A stretch of 64,000 bases of DNA from Gammaproteobacteria bacterium (GTDB lineage: Bacteria > Pseudomonadota > Gammaproteobacteria > Pseudomonadales > Ketobacteraceae): positions 1-64,000 of the forward strand of contig JABLXQ010000020.1 in the NCBI GenBank assembly GCA_013178375.1. Direction: 5' to 3'. Below are positions 56,375 through 64,000 of this stretch, in pieces. The position numbers and the translations under genes are program-made. The notes beneath the pieces are model-generated. The model had not been told where the DNA came from. It ran no database searches and saw only the letters and a list, made by a program, of their open reading frames with translations. How positions within the stretch are numbered: position 1 is the first letter of the stretch; the number at the start of each line of letters is the position of its first letter.

Positions 56375-57388
56375 TCACTCATCAATCAAACTCTTCTGCT
56401 TGCTCTTCCGATACTCCACCGGCGTCGATCCCACCCAGCGTTTGAACGCCCGGTAAAACGTACTCGGTTCGGAAAAGCCCGTCAGATACACAATCTCGTC
56501 AATCGACTCATCCGTCCGCGCCAGCAACTTCTTCGCCAGATTGCAGCGATAATCCGCCAGCAGCTGATTGAAATTGGTGTCCACTTCGGTCAACTTGGTG
56601 CGCAGACTGCGCGGCTTGATCCCCAACCGGTCCGCCACCGTTTCCAGATTCGCATTGCCCGACTCCAGCAACTCACCAATCAACCGGTTCACCTTGGCAA
56701 TGAAATCCTGCTTCTCCAGCTTCGCCACGTGCTCACTGGCCAGTTGCTCATGCAAACGCAACAGTTCCGGCTCCGCATGACCAGAAGGCAGATTCATGAT
56801 CTCCGGCGCGAAATAAATCCGGTTGCCCGGCTGACTGAACAGCACCGGGCACTTATACACCCGCGCATATTCATCCGGATGCTTGCCCGCCGCATGCTCG
56901 AAATGAATCTCCAGCGGCTTGAAACGGCCCTCGGTGACATAGTCGAAAAACCTCAGCACACCGATCACCACGCACTCACTCAAATGCCGCAGACCACCAG
57001 TGAACGTGATATTGCCAACGAAGTAACCCTTCGCATCCTGATCCAGCGTCGCATTCACCGCGTCACTCAACAGACGCTGATAATTCAGAGCCCGCTTCAA
57101 ACCCTCGCCAAACGTTGCGCTGCTCAGAAACAGATATTCAATCACCTGCCCCTTGAAGACCGGGATGTTCTCCCCCAGATGAAGACCTATGTCAGTATCG
57201 CCGGTGATATCCTCGATCACACTCCAGAACAGCGTTTGCGCAGAATGGGGCGTGCGCAGATCTTTTTCGGCCAGTTGCTCGTGCTTCAGACCAATGCGGC
57301 GCAACACTTCAAAGGCATCAACCCCCATTTCCTGCATGGCCTGGTAGGCGAGCCGTATCATCACACCTGCATCGGTAAATCCGCTCAT
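56375..57388 (-). CDS. AraC-family transcriptional regulator
   Basis: 337 residues. An N-terminal ligand-binding domain of the arabinose-binding-like type found in OruR/ArgR-like regulators (about 15-200) and a C-terminal double helix-turn-helix: LETVADRLGIKPRSLRTKL and IDEIVYLTGFSEPSTFYRAF, RWVGSTPVEYR. Start chosen at ATG 57388 (MSGFTDAGVMIRLAY); the frame continues upstream but that part is not protein-like. It is divergent from the MaoC gene and may regulate it and fadI/fabG4. Confidence 0.88.
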   Translation of the reverse strand: MSGFTDAGVMIRLAYQAMQEMGVDAFEVLRRIGLKHEQLAEKDLRTPHSAQTLFWSVIEDITGDTDIGLHLGENIPVFKGQVIEYLFLSSATFGEGLKRALNYQRLLSDAVNATLDQDAKGYFVGNITFTGGLRHLSECVVIGVLRFFDYVTEGRFKPLEIHFEHAAGKHPDEYARVYKCPVLFSQPGNRIYFAPEIMNLPSGHAEPELLRLHEQLASEHVAKLEKQDFIAKVNRLIGELLESGNANLETVADRLGIKPRSLRTKLTEVDTNFNQLLADYRCNLAKKLLARTDESIDEIVYLTGFSEPSTFYRAFKRWVGSTPVEYRKSKQKSLIDE

Positions 57389-57682
57389 TCGTACCTGCTG
57401 TAGGGTCAATTGCCCGGGGGAAAAGGAAGAACCAGAAACAGTCCAATAACTGCATGAAATACCGGAAATTTCCGGCAAGACTGCGGTCAATGATAGACAG
57501 CACGGCCACCATTGACAATAGAGACGCAAACGGGCTCTGGCCAGGTTGCCATTGACTGCACCGACTGTCCGGAACGGGCCCAGGGCAATTGCGGAGACCA
57601 TTGATTCCTTTATACTTTGGCCCACTTTGCGGCGCCGGCCCCACTGCCACGCCAACGCATTCAACCCTCCGAGGAAGGCGAC
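57389..57682. promoter_or_regulatory. Divergent intergenic region araC-type/maoC with repeated GTCAAT half-sites
   Basis: GTCAAT at 57405 and 57486 and its complement ATTGAC at 57511 and 57551, plus ATTGAT at 57600. The pair at 57486/57511 is an inverted repeat with 19 bases between; the two ATTGAC sites are preceded by CC and are 40 bp apart. They are candidate AraC-protein sites by position only. Confidence 0.35.
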
Positions 57683-58546
57683 ATGTCAGCAACCATCGAA
57701 CTCGACCAGGCACCCTCCACCCTCAATCTGTACCTGCGGGCCGCCACCGCCAAGAAATCCGGCCGCCTCCAGGGCGATGCCCTGCCCAAGGTCAAGGTCT
57801 GCCTGAAGAACGTGACAGCCAACCCGAAAAAGCTGGCCACTTACCGTCAGGTGTGCGGCTTTCCCGTCAGCGGCAGCATGCCGGTCACCTATCCGCACAT
57901 CCTGGCGTTTCCGCTGCACATGGAGATTCTGGTGAACCCGCTGTTCCCGTTCCCGCTGCTGGGTCTGGTGCACGTGCGCAATGAGATTACCCAGTATCGC
58001 GCCATCGGCAATCAGGAAGTGCTCGACATCGAATGCGAACTGGCCGGCCCGCACACCGTGGCCAAAGGCCTGGAATTCGACATCGTCACCCGAGTGACCG
58101 CCGGCGGCAAAGTGGTGTGGGAAAGCGTGAGCACCAATCTGTTCCGCACCAAAGGCAACGGCGACAAGAAAGATGCCGAGAAGAAGGAAGACACGTTCTC
58201 CGCCGACCATATCGATTTCTGGAACGTGCCGGAAAACATCGGCCGCCGTTATGCCAAAGTGTCCGGCGACACCAACCTGATCCACATTCACGCCTTTACT
58301 GCGAAAATGTTCGGTTTCCCCCGCGCCATCGCCCACGGCATGTGGAGCAAGGCCCGCGCGCTGGGTGCGCTGGATTCGCAACTGCCGAAAGGCCCGTTCA
58401 GGGTCAGCGTGGCATTCAAGCTGCCGGTGTTCCTGCCCAACAAGGTGCAGTTCCTCTTCACCAGCACCGGCGACCACACCGAGTTCCGCATCAAGGACCA
58501 ACAAGGCGTCAAGCCCCACATGTCGGGCACCATCGAGTCGCTGTAA
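57683..58546 (+). CDS. MaoC-like hotdog dehydratase (HtdX type)
   Basis: 287 residues. Start at ATG 57683 with GAGGAAGG five bases upstream. Double-hotdog layout with the hydratase-2 motif in the C-terminal half: RYAKVSGDTNLIHIHAFTAK followed by FPRAIAHGMWSKARALGAL (Asp and His catalytic pair). It dehydrates or hydrates 3-hydroxyacyl/enoyl thioesters. With fabG4 and the thiolase it completes a set resembling the mycobacterial htdX-fabG4-fadA2 group. Strong terminator follows. Confidence 0.9.
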   Translation: MSATIELDQAPSTLNLYLRAATAKKSGRLQGDALPKVKVCLKNVTANPKKLATYRQVCGFPVSGSMPVTYPHILAFPLHMEILVNPLFPFPLLGLVHVRNEITQYRAIGNQEVLDIECELAGPHTVAKGLEFDIVTRVTAGGKVVWESVSTNLFRTKGNGDKKDAEKKEDTFSADHIDFWNVPENIGRRYAKVSGDTNLIHIHAFTAKMFGFPRAIAHGMWSKARALGALDSQLPKGPFRVSVAFKLPVFLPNKVQFLFTSTGDHTEFRIKDQQGVKPHMSGTIESL

Positions 58547-58554
58547 GAACTCAC

Positions 58555-58578
58555 GGGCCGGTAATGCCGGCCCTTTTT
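58555..58578 (+). terminator. Rho-independent terminator of the MaoC-like gene
   Basis: GGGCCGG-TAATG-CCGGCCC (58555-58573) followed by TTTTT. An in-frame ATG for the next gene at 58564 lies in the loop, which argues for the later start at 58597. Confidence 0.9.
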
Positions 58579-58596
58579 CGTTGTGCCAAACCATTT

Positions 58597-60273
58597 ATGC
58601 GTACACAAACGCAGGCTCCCGTCACGCTTCCCACCGGTTACCTGCTGCAAAACTGCCGCCGCGTACTGACGTGGGTGCGGCAACTGTATGAAGACCTGCT
58701 CAGCGAACTCGAACGCCAGTTCCTGCAGGATTTCGACACGCTGCCAACCGACGCGCAAAGCCTGTACGTCCGCCTGCTGACGCGCAGGGGGCCGCTGCTG
58801 GCCATCGACAGCCTGAATTATCCGGAAGTAACGTCCAGGGAATCCGCTCTGGAAGCCTTGTGTGCAACCGGATTCGCCACACGCAATCCGGCAGCGGATG
58901 CAGAATCCCTGCTCGCCCTGCTGACCAAACCCGAACTGCTCACCTGGTTCGCCGACAAGGCCGCCGCCCGCCTGCCCCGCGCTGAACTGGTCCAGCACAT
59001 CTGCACACAAACACCACTGGCGGTCATTCACCAAACGCTTATTCAGCATCGCCCCTATGCGCGCGCCGAACACAGCGACATCTTTGCCACCTGCCTGCTG
59101 CTGTTTTTCGGCAACAACCGCCAGGACCTGAGTGAATTCGTCATCACCGATCTGGGCCATGTGCGTTACGAAAACTATGCACTGTCACGGGAGACGCGCC
59201 GCTTCAACCACCGCGCCGAAATCGACATCCTGCGCCAGTATTTTGCCATCGACGATCAATTGCAGGATGAGCAACTACTGCAGGACGCGCCCCGGCTGAT
59301 TGCGCTGCAGCAACAACTGCCGTTCCACCAGAACCTGCCGGAGTTGCAGCGCCGCCACGAACGCATCGCGCTCACCATTGCCCGCCAGCTGGAACGGCTG
59401 GGCCAGCACGACGCAGCCATCGTCATCTACCGCACCTGCCAGCAACATCCCAGCCGGGAACGGCAGGCCCGCATTCTGGCCAAACAAAACGATCCCGTCG
59501 CCGCACTGGCTATGTGCCGCGCCATTCTGGATGACAGCCATCATCCGGAAGAACGGGAATTCGCCGAGAAATTCGGAGCCACCCTGGCGCGCAAACAGCA
59601 ACGGACTTTCCCCAACATTGCAGTGGATGCCGATGACATCGACACTTTTCATCTGCAGCTGCCCTGGCAGGACGAGCCGGTGGAACTGCTCGCCGCCCGC
59701 GCCCTTACCGACGCGCAACACAGCTGCCTTTACGTTGAAAACAGCCTGTTCTGCAGTCTGTTCGGCCTTTACTGCTGGGACATTGTTTACACCCCCCTGC
59801 CCGGCGCTTTCTTCCACCCGTTCCAGACCGGCCCCCACAACCTGCGCAGCGAATTTTTCTACGCCGACCGCCGGGAACAGCTGGACCAGCGTTTCGCCGC
59901 CATGGATCAGTCCGGCTGGCCGGAACGGCTGTGGCACCACTTCCTGCACAAACAGGGCATCGCCAATCCATTCGTGTTCTGGGACTGGCTGACGCCGGAA
60001 CTGATCGAACTGACACTCCGCGCTATTCCGGCCGCGCACCTGCAGGCGGTCTTCCGCCAGCTGTGCCTACATCCCGGTTTCTACGCCAGCGGTTTCCCCG
60101 ACCTGATCCGATTTGCGTTCGACACCAACGCAACACCGCGCTATGAACTGATCGAGGTGAAAGGTCCAGGTGATCGTTTGCAGGCAAACCAGCGACGCTG
60201 GTTTCGCCGTTTCCGCCAGGCTGGTATTCCGGCAAGATTGCTGAATGTCAGCTGGAAGGAAACGGGGAAATGA
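58597..60273 (+). CDS. FAN1-type structure-specific nuclease (VRR-NUC domain)
   Basis: 558 residues, close to Pseudomonas FAN1. Start taken at ATG 58597, after the upstream terminator. An N-terminal helical/SAP-like region, a middle TPR-like helical region (RHERIALTIARQLERLGQHD, ARILAKQNDPVAALAMCRAI), and a C-terminal VRR-NUC nuclease with FPDLIRFAFD (Asp) and YELIEVKGPGDRLQANQRRW (the ExK metal site). FAN1 cuts branched DNA and helps repair interstrand crosslinks. Its stop overlaps the helicase start (ATGA), so the two are a coupled pair. Confidence 0.92.
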   Translation: MRTQTQAPVTLPTGYLLQNCRRVLTWVRQLYEDLLSELERQFLQDFDTLPTDAQSLYVRLLTRRGPLLAIDSLNYPEVTSRESALEALCATGFATRNPAADAESLLALLTKPELLTWFADKAAARLPRAELVQHICTQTPLAVIHQTLIQHRPYARAEHSDIFATCLLLFFGNNRQDLSEFVITDLGHVRYENYALSRETRRFNHRAEIDILRQYFAIDDQLQDEQLLQDAPRLIALQQQLPFHQNLPELQRRHERIALTIARQLERLGQHDAAIVIYRTCQQHPSRERQARILAKQNDPVAALAMCRAILDDSHHPEEREFAEKFGATLARKQQRTFPNIAVDADDIDTFHLQLPWQDEPVELLAARALTDAQHSCLYVENSLFCSLFGLYCWDIVYTPLPGAFFHPFQTGPHNLRSEFFYADRREQLDQRFAAMDQSGWPERLWHHFLHKQGIANPFVFWDWLTPELIELTLRAIPAAHLQAVFRQLCLHPGFYASGFPDLIRFAFDTNATPRYELIEVKGPGDRLQANQRRWFRRFRQAGIPARLLNVSWKETGK

Positions 60274-62702
60274 ACAACAACGGTCCGCGTCAGTTTCGCA
60301 TCAGCGTCACTGAACTGGCGGAATTCTGCTGCCGGCGTGGGGACCTGAATCTGGGCCTGGAGCGGACACCGTCGGCACAGGATGGGCAACGGGGCCAGCG
60401 CATGATGCAGGCTAACCGGCCACCTGCGTACCAGCGCGAAATCAGCGTGAATGCAATTTTTGGCGACGATCATTTCCAGTGCACGCTGGCCGGGCGGATC
60501 GACGGATTGCTGGAACAGACCAGTCTGCTCGAAAAAAACAGTCTGCTGGACACCGATCCCGTACCCAAGCGGGTCAGTCCACTGCCAACTGAAACTCCAG
60601 CCGCAACATCGCACACGCTGCACCATACCCTGCTCGAAGAAATCAAAACCACCTACTGCTCCGCCAGCGACCTACCACCCGCACAAAAAGCCGTGAACTG
60701 GGCGCAACTGCAACTGTACGGCGCGCTTTATCTGCAGCAGCACACCGACGAATTCCTCGACCTGCAACTCACCTATTTCAAGCTGGACGACGAAAGCCAG
60801 TTTGATTTTCAGGAAACCGCCAGCCGCACCGACCTGGAAACTTTCTACGCTGATTGTGTTGCACGCTACTCACACTGGCTTCACCTGCAGTGCGAACATC
60901 TGGATCGGCGCGACGCCTTCCTGCAAACCCTGCCGTTCCCGTTCCACGACTTCCGTCCGGGGCAGCGCGCATTATCGGTGCAGGCCTACCGCGATCTGCG
61001 CGACGGCACGCCTGCTCTCTACCAGGCCGCCACCGGACTGGGTAAAACGGCCGGCATTCTTTACCCCGCGCTGAAATTGCTGGGGGAAAACCGCGTCCGC
61101 CAGATTTTTTATCTCACCGCTAAAACCAGTGGCCAGCGCAGCCTCACGCAGGCACTGCAGCAAATCGCACAATCCACGCAGCCAGCAACCGCCAGCCCGC
61201 CCCTGCGCGTCCTGTTTCTCGGCGCCCGCGAACGTCAGTGTTTTTGCGGTGGTACCACAGTGGATCTGTGCAACTGGCAGCAGGGTTACCATGACCGCCT
61301 GCCCGACGCCCTGCTCGCCTATCAGCAGCAACCGCTCTGGCACAGCGACGACCTGCTGCAACTGGCCCGTCGTTTTGCTCTGTGCCCGCACCAGCTCAGT
61401 CGCCACCTGCTGCCCTGGGTGGATCTGGTGATCGCCGACTTCAACTATGTGTTCGATCCGTACGCCCGCCTGCAGGAACACCTCGACACTCACGCGAAAA
61501 ACATTGCATTGCTGGTGGACGAAGCCCACAACCTGCCGGAACGGGCTCGCGACATGTTCAGCGCGCAATTGCAGAAGCCGCAACTGCAGGCCGCAGCGAA
61601 ACAAATAAAACACGCGCCGCTGAAACGCCGGTTCCGCCAGTTGCTGCAACAGTTTCCCGCCAGAGGCACACCGCAGCAGGCACAGGACCAGCTGCCGGAA
61701 ACGCTCGTCAACGCGGTGACATTGCTGGCGGAAGAATGGCTCGACTGGCACGCGCAACAGCAATGGCTGGTACACCCCGCCGAATTGTTTGAAGCCATGA
61801 TGGCCTGCGTGCGCTTCGCCCGACGCGCACAACAGTGGCAACCGGAAGACCGCCTGATCAGCGGTGGTGACGATCTCGCTGCCAATCCCAATGCCATCGA
61901 AATCTTCTGCACCGATCCCGCCCCGCGCCTGCGCGTCCTCAGCCACGCCTTTTCCGGCTGCGTATTTTTCTCTGGCAGTCTGCTGCCACTGGCATTTTTT
62001 GCCGGCGCCCTCAGTGACGAGCCCTTTTCCTCGCAACTGAATCTGCCTAGCCCGTTTCCACCCCGGCACCAATGCACGCTGGTGGTGCCGATCAACACCC
62101 GCTTCGACGCCCGCGCGCACTCCATCGCGCCTATCGCCGAGCTGATCACCACCGTGTGGCAGGCCAACCCCGGGCGCTATCTGGTGAGCTTTCCCTCCTA
62201 TCCCTACCTGCAGGACGTGCTGCAGTACCTGCAACAGCAACACCCGGAATTGCCATTGCTGGCACAAACCTCTGGCACGCAACAGGCCAACACCTTTCTG
62301 CAACAACTGGCACAGGACCGGTTTCTGGCCCTGGTGATTTCCGGCGGCAGTTTCGCCGAGGGGCTGGACCTGCAGGACAACAAACTGCATGGCGTGATCG
62401 TGATCGGCACCTGTATGCCACCACCGTCGCTGCAACGGGAATTGATCCGCCAGCAGGCCGACGCCCGCCTGCACAACGGTTTCGACTTCGCCTATCGTTT
62501 CCCCGGGCTCAACCGCGTCCTCCAGTCCGCCGGACGGGTCATCCGCAGCGAAACCGATCGTGGCGTCGTGATCCTCGCGGACGACCGCTTCACCCGGGCC
62601 GACACCCGCCCGCAACTGCCATCCCACTGGCAACTGCAACGGGTCACGCGGATAAAAGACCTGGCAAAGCCCCTACAGGAATTCTGGTCGGCTCCCGTAT
62701 AA
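60270..62702 (+). CDS. XPD/DinG-like Fe-S DNA helicase with N-terminal nuclease-like region
   Basis: 810 residues. Residues about 20-210 look like a PD-(D/E)XK/Cas4-like region (LAGRIDGLLE, WAQLQLYGALYLQQHTDEF). Helicase motifs: YQAATGLGKTAGILYPALK (Walker A), LLVDEAHNLPERARDMF (DEAH), VISGGSFAEGLDLQ and LNRVLQSAGRVIRSETDRG (motif VI). Between Walker A and DEAH are cysteines in RERQCFCGG, DLCNW and ALCPHQ that fit an XPD-type 4Fe-4S cluster. Probably 5'-3' helicase partner of the FAN1 nuclease. Confidence 0.88.
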   Translation: MNNNGPRQFRISVTELAEFCCRRGDLNLGLERTPSAQDGQRGQRMMQANRPPAYQREISVNAIFGDDHFQCTLAGRIDGLLEQTSLLEKNSLLDTDPVPKRVSPLPTETPAATSHTLHHTLLEEIKTTYCSASDLPPAQKAVNWAQLQLYGALYLQQHTDEFLDLQLTYFKLDDESQFDFQETASRTDLETFYADCVARYSHWLHLQCEHLDRRDAFLQTLPFPFHDFRPGQRALSVQAYRDLRDGTPALYQAATGLGKTAGILYPALKLLGENRVRQIFYLTAKTSGQRSLTQALQQIAQSTQPATASPPLRVLFLGARERQCFCGGTTVDLCNWQQGYHDRLPDALLAYQQQPLWHSDDLLQLARRFALCPHQLSRHLLPWVDLVIADFNYVFDPYARLQEHLDTHAKNIALLVDEAHNLPERARDMFSAQLQKPQLQAAAKQIKHAPLKRRFRQLLQQFPARGTPQQAQDQLPETLVNAVTLLAEEWLDWHAQQQWLVHPAELFEAMMACVRFARRAQQWQPEDRLISGGDDLAANPNAIEIFCTDPAPRLRVLSHAFSGCVFFSGSLLPLAFFAGALSDEPFSSQLNLPSPFPPRHQCTLVVPINTRFDARAHSIAPIAELITTVWQANPGRYLVSFPSYPYLQDVLQYLQQQHPELPLLAQTSGTQQANTFLQQLAQDRFLALVISGGSFAEGLDLQDNKLHGVIVIGTCMPPPSLQRELIRQQADARLHNGFDFAYRFPGLNRVLQSAGRVIRSETDRGVVILADDRFTRADTRPQLPSHWQLQRVTRIKDLAKPLQEFWSAPV

Positions 62703-62703
62703 T
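62698..62703 (+). promoter_or_regulatory. Consensus -10 element (TATAAT) for murI overlapping the helicase stop codon
   Basis: TATAAT at 62698-62703 includes the helicase TAA stop. The -35 region (TACAGG, 18 bp upstream) is weak. A start near 62710 would give a nearly leaderless murI message (ATG 62712). Confidence 0.45.
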
Positions 62704-62711
62704 ACGCCGCC

Positions 62712-63563
62712 ATGTCCACCCCCACTCCCACGCTGCTCGTATTCGATTCCGGCGTTGGCGGCATCAGCGTCGCCGACGAGATCCGTCGCGCCCTGCCCCA
62801 CTGCCGGCTGTTCTACGTGGCCGACAACGCCATTTTTCCCTATGGCACCCAGGAAGAAAGCGTGCTGGTGAACCGGTTGCTGGAACTGCTGCCGCACCTG
62901 GAGCAGTACGCCCACCCCGACATCATCGTCATCGCCTGCAACACCGCCAGCACCGTGGTGCTCGAACCGCTGCGCGCCCAGACCCGCACACCCATCATCG
63001 GCGTGGTGCCCGCCATCAAACCGGCGGCGCAACTCACATCGAGTGGCACCATCGCATTACTGGCCACACCGGGCACGGTGAAGCGCCAGTACGTACAGCG
63101 GCTGATAGAGGAATTTGCGCCCCACTGCCAGGTGATCAAGGTGGGTTCGGCGGAACTGGTGCATCAGGCGGAAAACAAATTGCGCGGGCTGCCGGTGGAC
63201 GAAGAGCTGATTGCACGCGAACTCGCACCACTGCTGACCGGACAGACACCACCCGACACCGTCGTGCTCGGCTGCACCCACTTCCCGCTGCTGAGCGAGG
63301 AAATCCGCCGCGCCCTGCCCGCCGGCATCCGCCTGATAGACAGTGGTGATGCCATCGCCCGCCGCGCCCGCTTCCTGTTACAGGATTGGCATCCACCTGT
63401 CACATCCCGGCCCACCACCCTGAACGATAACGAATTTTTATTCACCGCCGACACCGAACCGGCGCGCCAGATGGCAAAACGCCTGCATTTGCACGGTTTT
63501 GACAAAGTCCGCCTGATTGCCAACGGCATTACAGAACTCGCACAAAAAAATAGTGCAACCTAA
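62712..63563 (+). CDS. murI: Glutamate racemase MurI
   Basis: 283 residues. Catalytic cysteines and neighbours: VFDSGVGGISV, VIACNTASTVVLEPL (first Cys), VVLGCTHFPLLSEEI (second Cys). It makes D-glutamate for peptidoglycan. The ATG is 9 bp after the helicase stop. Confidence 0.96.
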   Translation: MSTPTPTLLVFDSGVGGISVADEIRRALPHCRLFYVADNAIFPYGTQEESVLVNRLLELLPHLEQYAHPDIIVIACNTASTVVLEPLRAQTRTPIIGVVPAIKPAAQLTSSGTIALLATPGTVKRQYVQRLIEEFAPHCQVIKVGSAELVHQAENKLRGLPVDEELIARELAPLLTGQTPPDTVVLGCTHFPLLSEEIRRALPAGIRLIDSGDAIARRARFLLQDWHPPVTSRPTTLNDNEFLFTADTEPARQMAKRLHLHGFDKVRLIANGITELAQKNSAT

Positions 63564-63623
63564 AATGCTTTGATATATTTTCAGAAACAATAACGATAAC
63601 AACCGGATTTCTCTGCATTACGA

Positions 63624-64000
63624 TGGCAACCAAGCTGGCACTGGTCGTAGACGATTCCCGCATGGCCCGACACATGCTCAGCAAAATGCTGACCGAGCAG
63701 GGCATCGAAGTGGACACCGTGGAATCCGGCGAAGCTGCGCTGGGCTATCTGTGTGACAAGAAACCCAGCATGATCTTCATGGACCACACCATGCCCGGCA
63801 TGGACGGCTTCCAGACCCTGCGCGCCATCAAGAACGATCCCCACACCGCCGCCATTCCCATCATCATGTACACCTCGAAAGAAGGCGAGATGTACGAAAG
63901 CCAGGCCCGCGCGCTCGGCGCCGTCGATGTAATTCCCAAGACACTCAAACCGCTGCAGCTGACCAAAGTACTGGAACGCCAGAATCTGCTGCCGGGCCAG
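63624..64000 (+). CDS. Response regulator receiver protein, C-terminus beyond window
   Basis: At least 125 residues with no stop before the window end. Receiver features: VVDDSRMARHML, IFMDHTMPGMDGF (phospho-Asp), IMYTSKEGEMYE (Thr) and VIPKTLKP (Lys). About five more residues than a bare receiver are visible at the edge (LERQNLLPGQ), so an output or coiled-coil region may follow. No clear ribosome site upstream. CheY-like in style but distinct from cheY at 11031. Confidence 0.85.

Noticed and set aside
58033-58596. N-terminal extension of the FAN1 frame into the MaoC gene
   Set aside because: The extension overlaps a well-supported gene in another frame and crosses a rho-independent terminator; ATG 58597 fits the family length.
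60972-62639. Long antisense open frame (555 codons) opposite the helicase gene
   Set aside because: It has no recognisable domain, is rich in Gly/Gln/Val as expected of a reverse frame in GC-rich DNA, and the opposite strand has clear helicase motifs.

Overview
The window reads as one chromosome segment of a GC-rich, polarly flagellated, free-living gammaproteobacterium. The flagellar and chemotaxis gene order (flhA-flhF-flhG-fliA-cheY-cheZ-cheA-cheB-motC-motD-parC-parP-cheW) is the arrangement known from Pseudomonas and related marine or polysaccharide-degrading lineages, and the sigma-54 promoters in it fit that type of flagellar hierarchy. The species cannot be fixed from sequence alone. 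I found no tRNA, rRNA, CRISPR array, prophage or insertion sequence.

Layout. 1-1300 holds a truncated secreted GH5-type glycosidase and a periplasmic rhodanese-like protein whose catalytic cysteine is missing. 1450-25670 is one minus-strand motility block: DUF2802, two tandem CheW proteins, ParP and ParC array-positioning proteins, MotD/MotC stators, CheB, CheA, CheZ, CheY, FliA, FlhG, FlhF, FlhA, FlhB, FliR/Q/P/O/N/M/L, FliK, a DUF4404 protein and a PilZ protein. Three good sigma-54 promoters lie before flhA, fliL and fliK, and a sigma-70-like promoter lies before the cheW pair.

25.9-43.3 kb is mixed: a DUF6901-like protein, a hotdog thioesterase, the tRNA-hydroxylation protein TrhP, an isolated type VI secretion regulatory trio (SUMF1-like protein, PP2C phosphatase, TagH FHA protein), CorA, a MASE1/CHASE histidine kinase, an APH-ATPase fusion, FieF, a MEMO/AMMECR1 pair, a DMT exporter and two acyl-CoA dehydrogenases.

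43.3-49.8 kb is the most system-like accessory locus: a tightly coupled seven-gene minus-strand operon encoding a thermostable-hemolysin-family putative acyltransferase, an acyl-CoA ligase-like protein, a heme-oxygenase-like di-iron protein, an SDR, a periplasmic TPR protein and a QseB/QseC (PmrA/PmrB)-type two-component system. Its promoter region carries four helically phased CTTAAG-type half-sites, the known recognition motif of that regulator family, so it is probably self-regulated.

49.9-58.6 kb is lipid metabolism: fadH, a methyltransferase, fadI divergent from a FabG4-type reductase, an AraC regulator and a MaoC/HtdX-type dehydratase. The intergenic DNA carries a 28-bp perfect inverted-repeat element. 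58.6-64 kb holds a FAN1-type nuclease overlapping an XPD/DinG-like helicase (a DNA-repair pair), then murI and a truncated response regulator.

The two most interesting observations are (i) four repeats in the CheA linker that look like the CheY-binding peptides of FliM and CheZ, and (ii) the acyl-metabolite/two-component operon with its own operator array.
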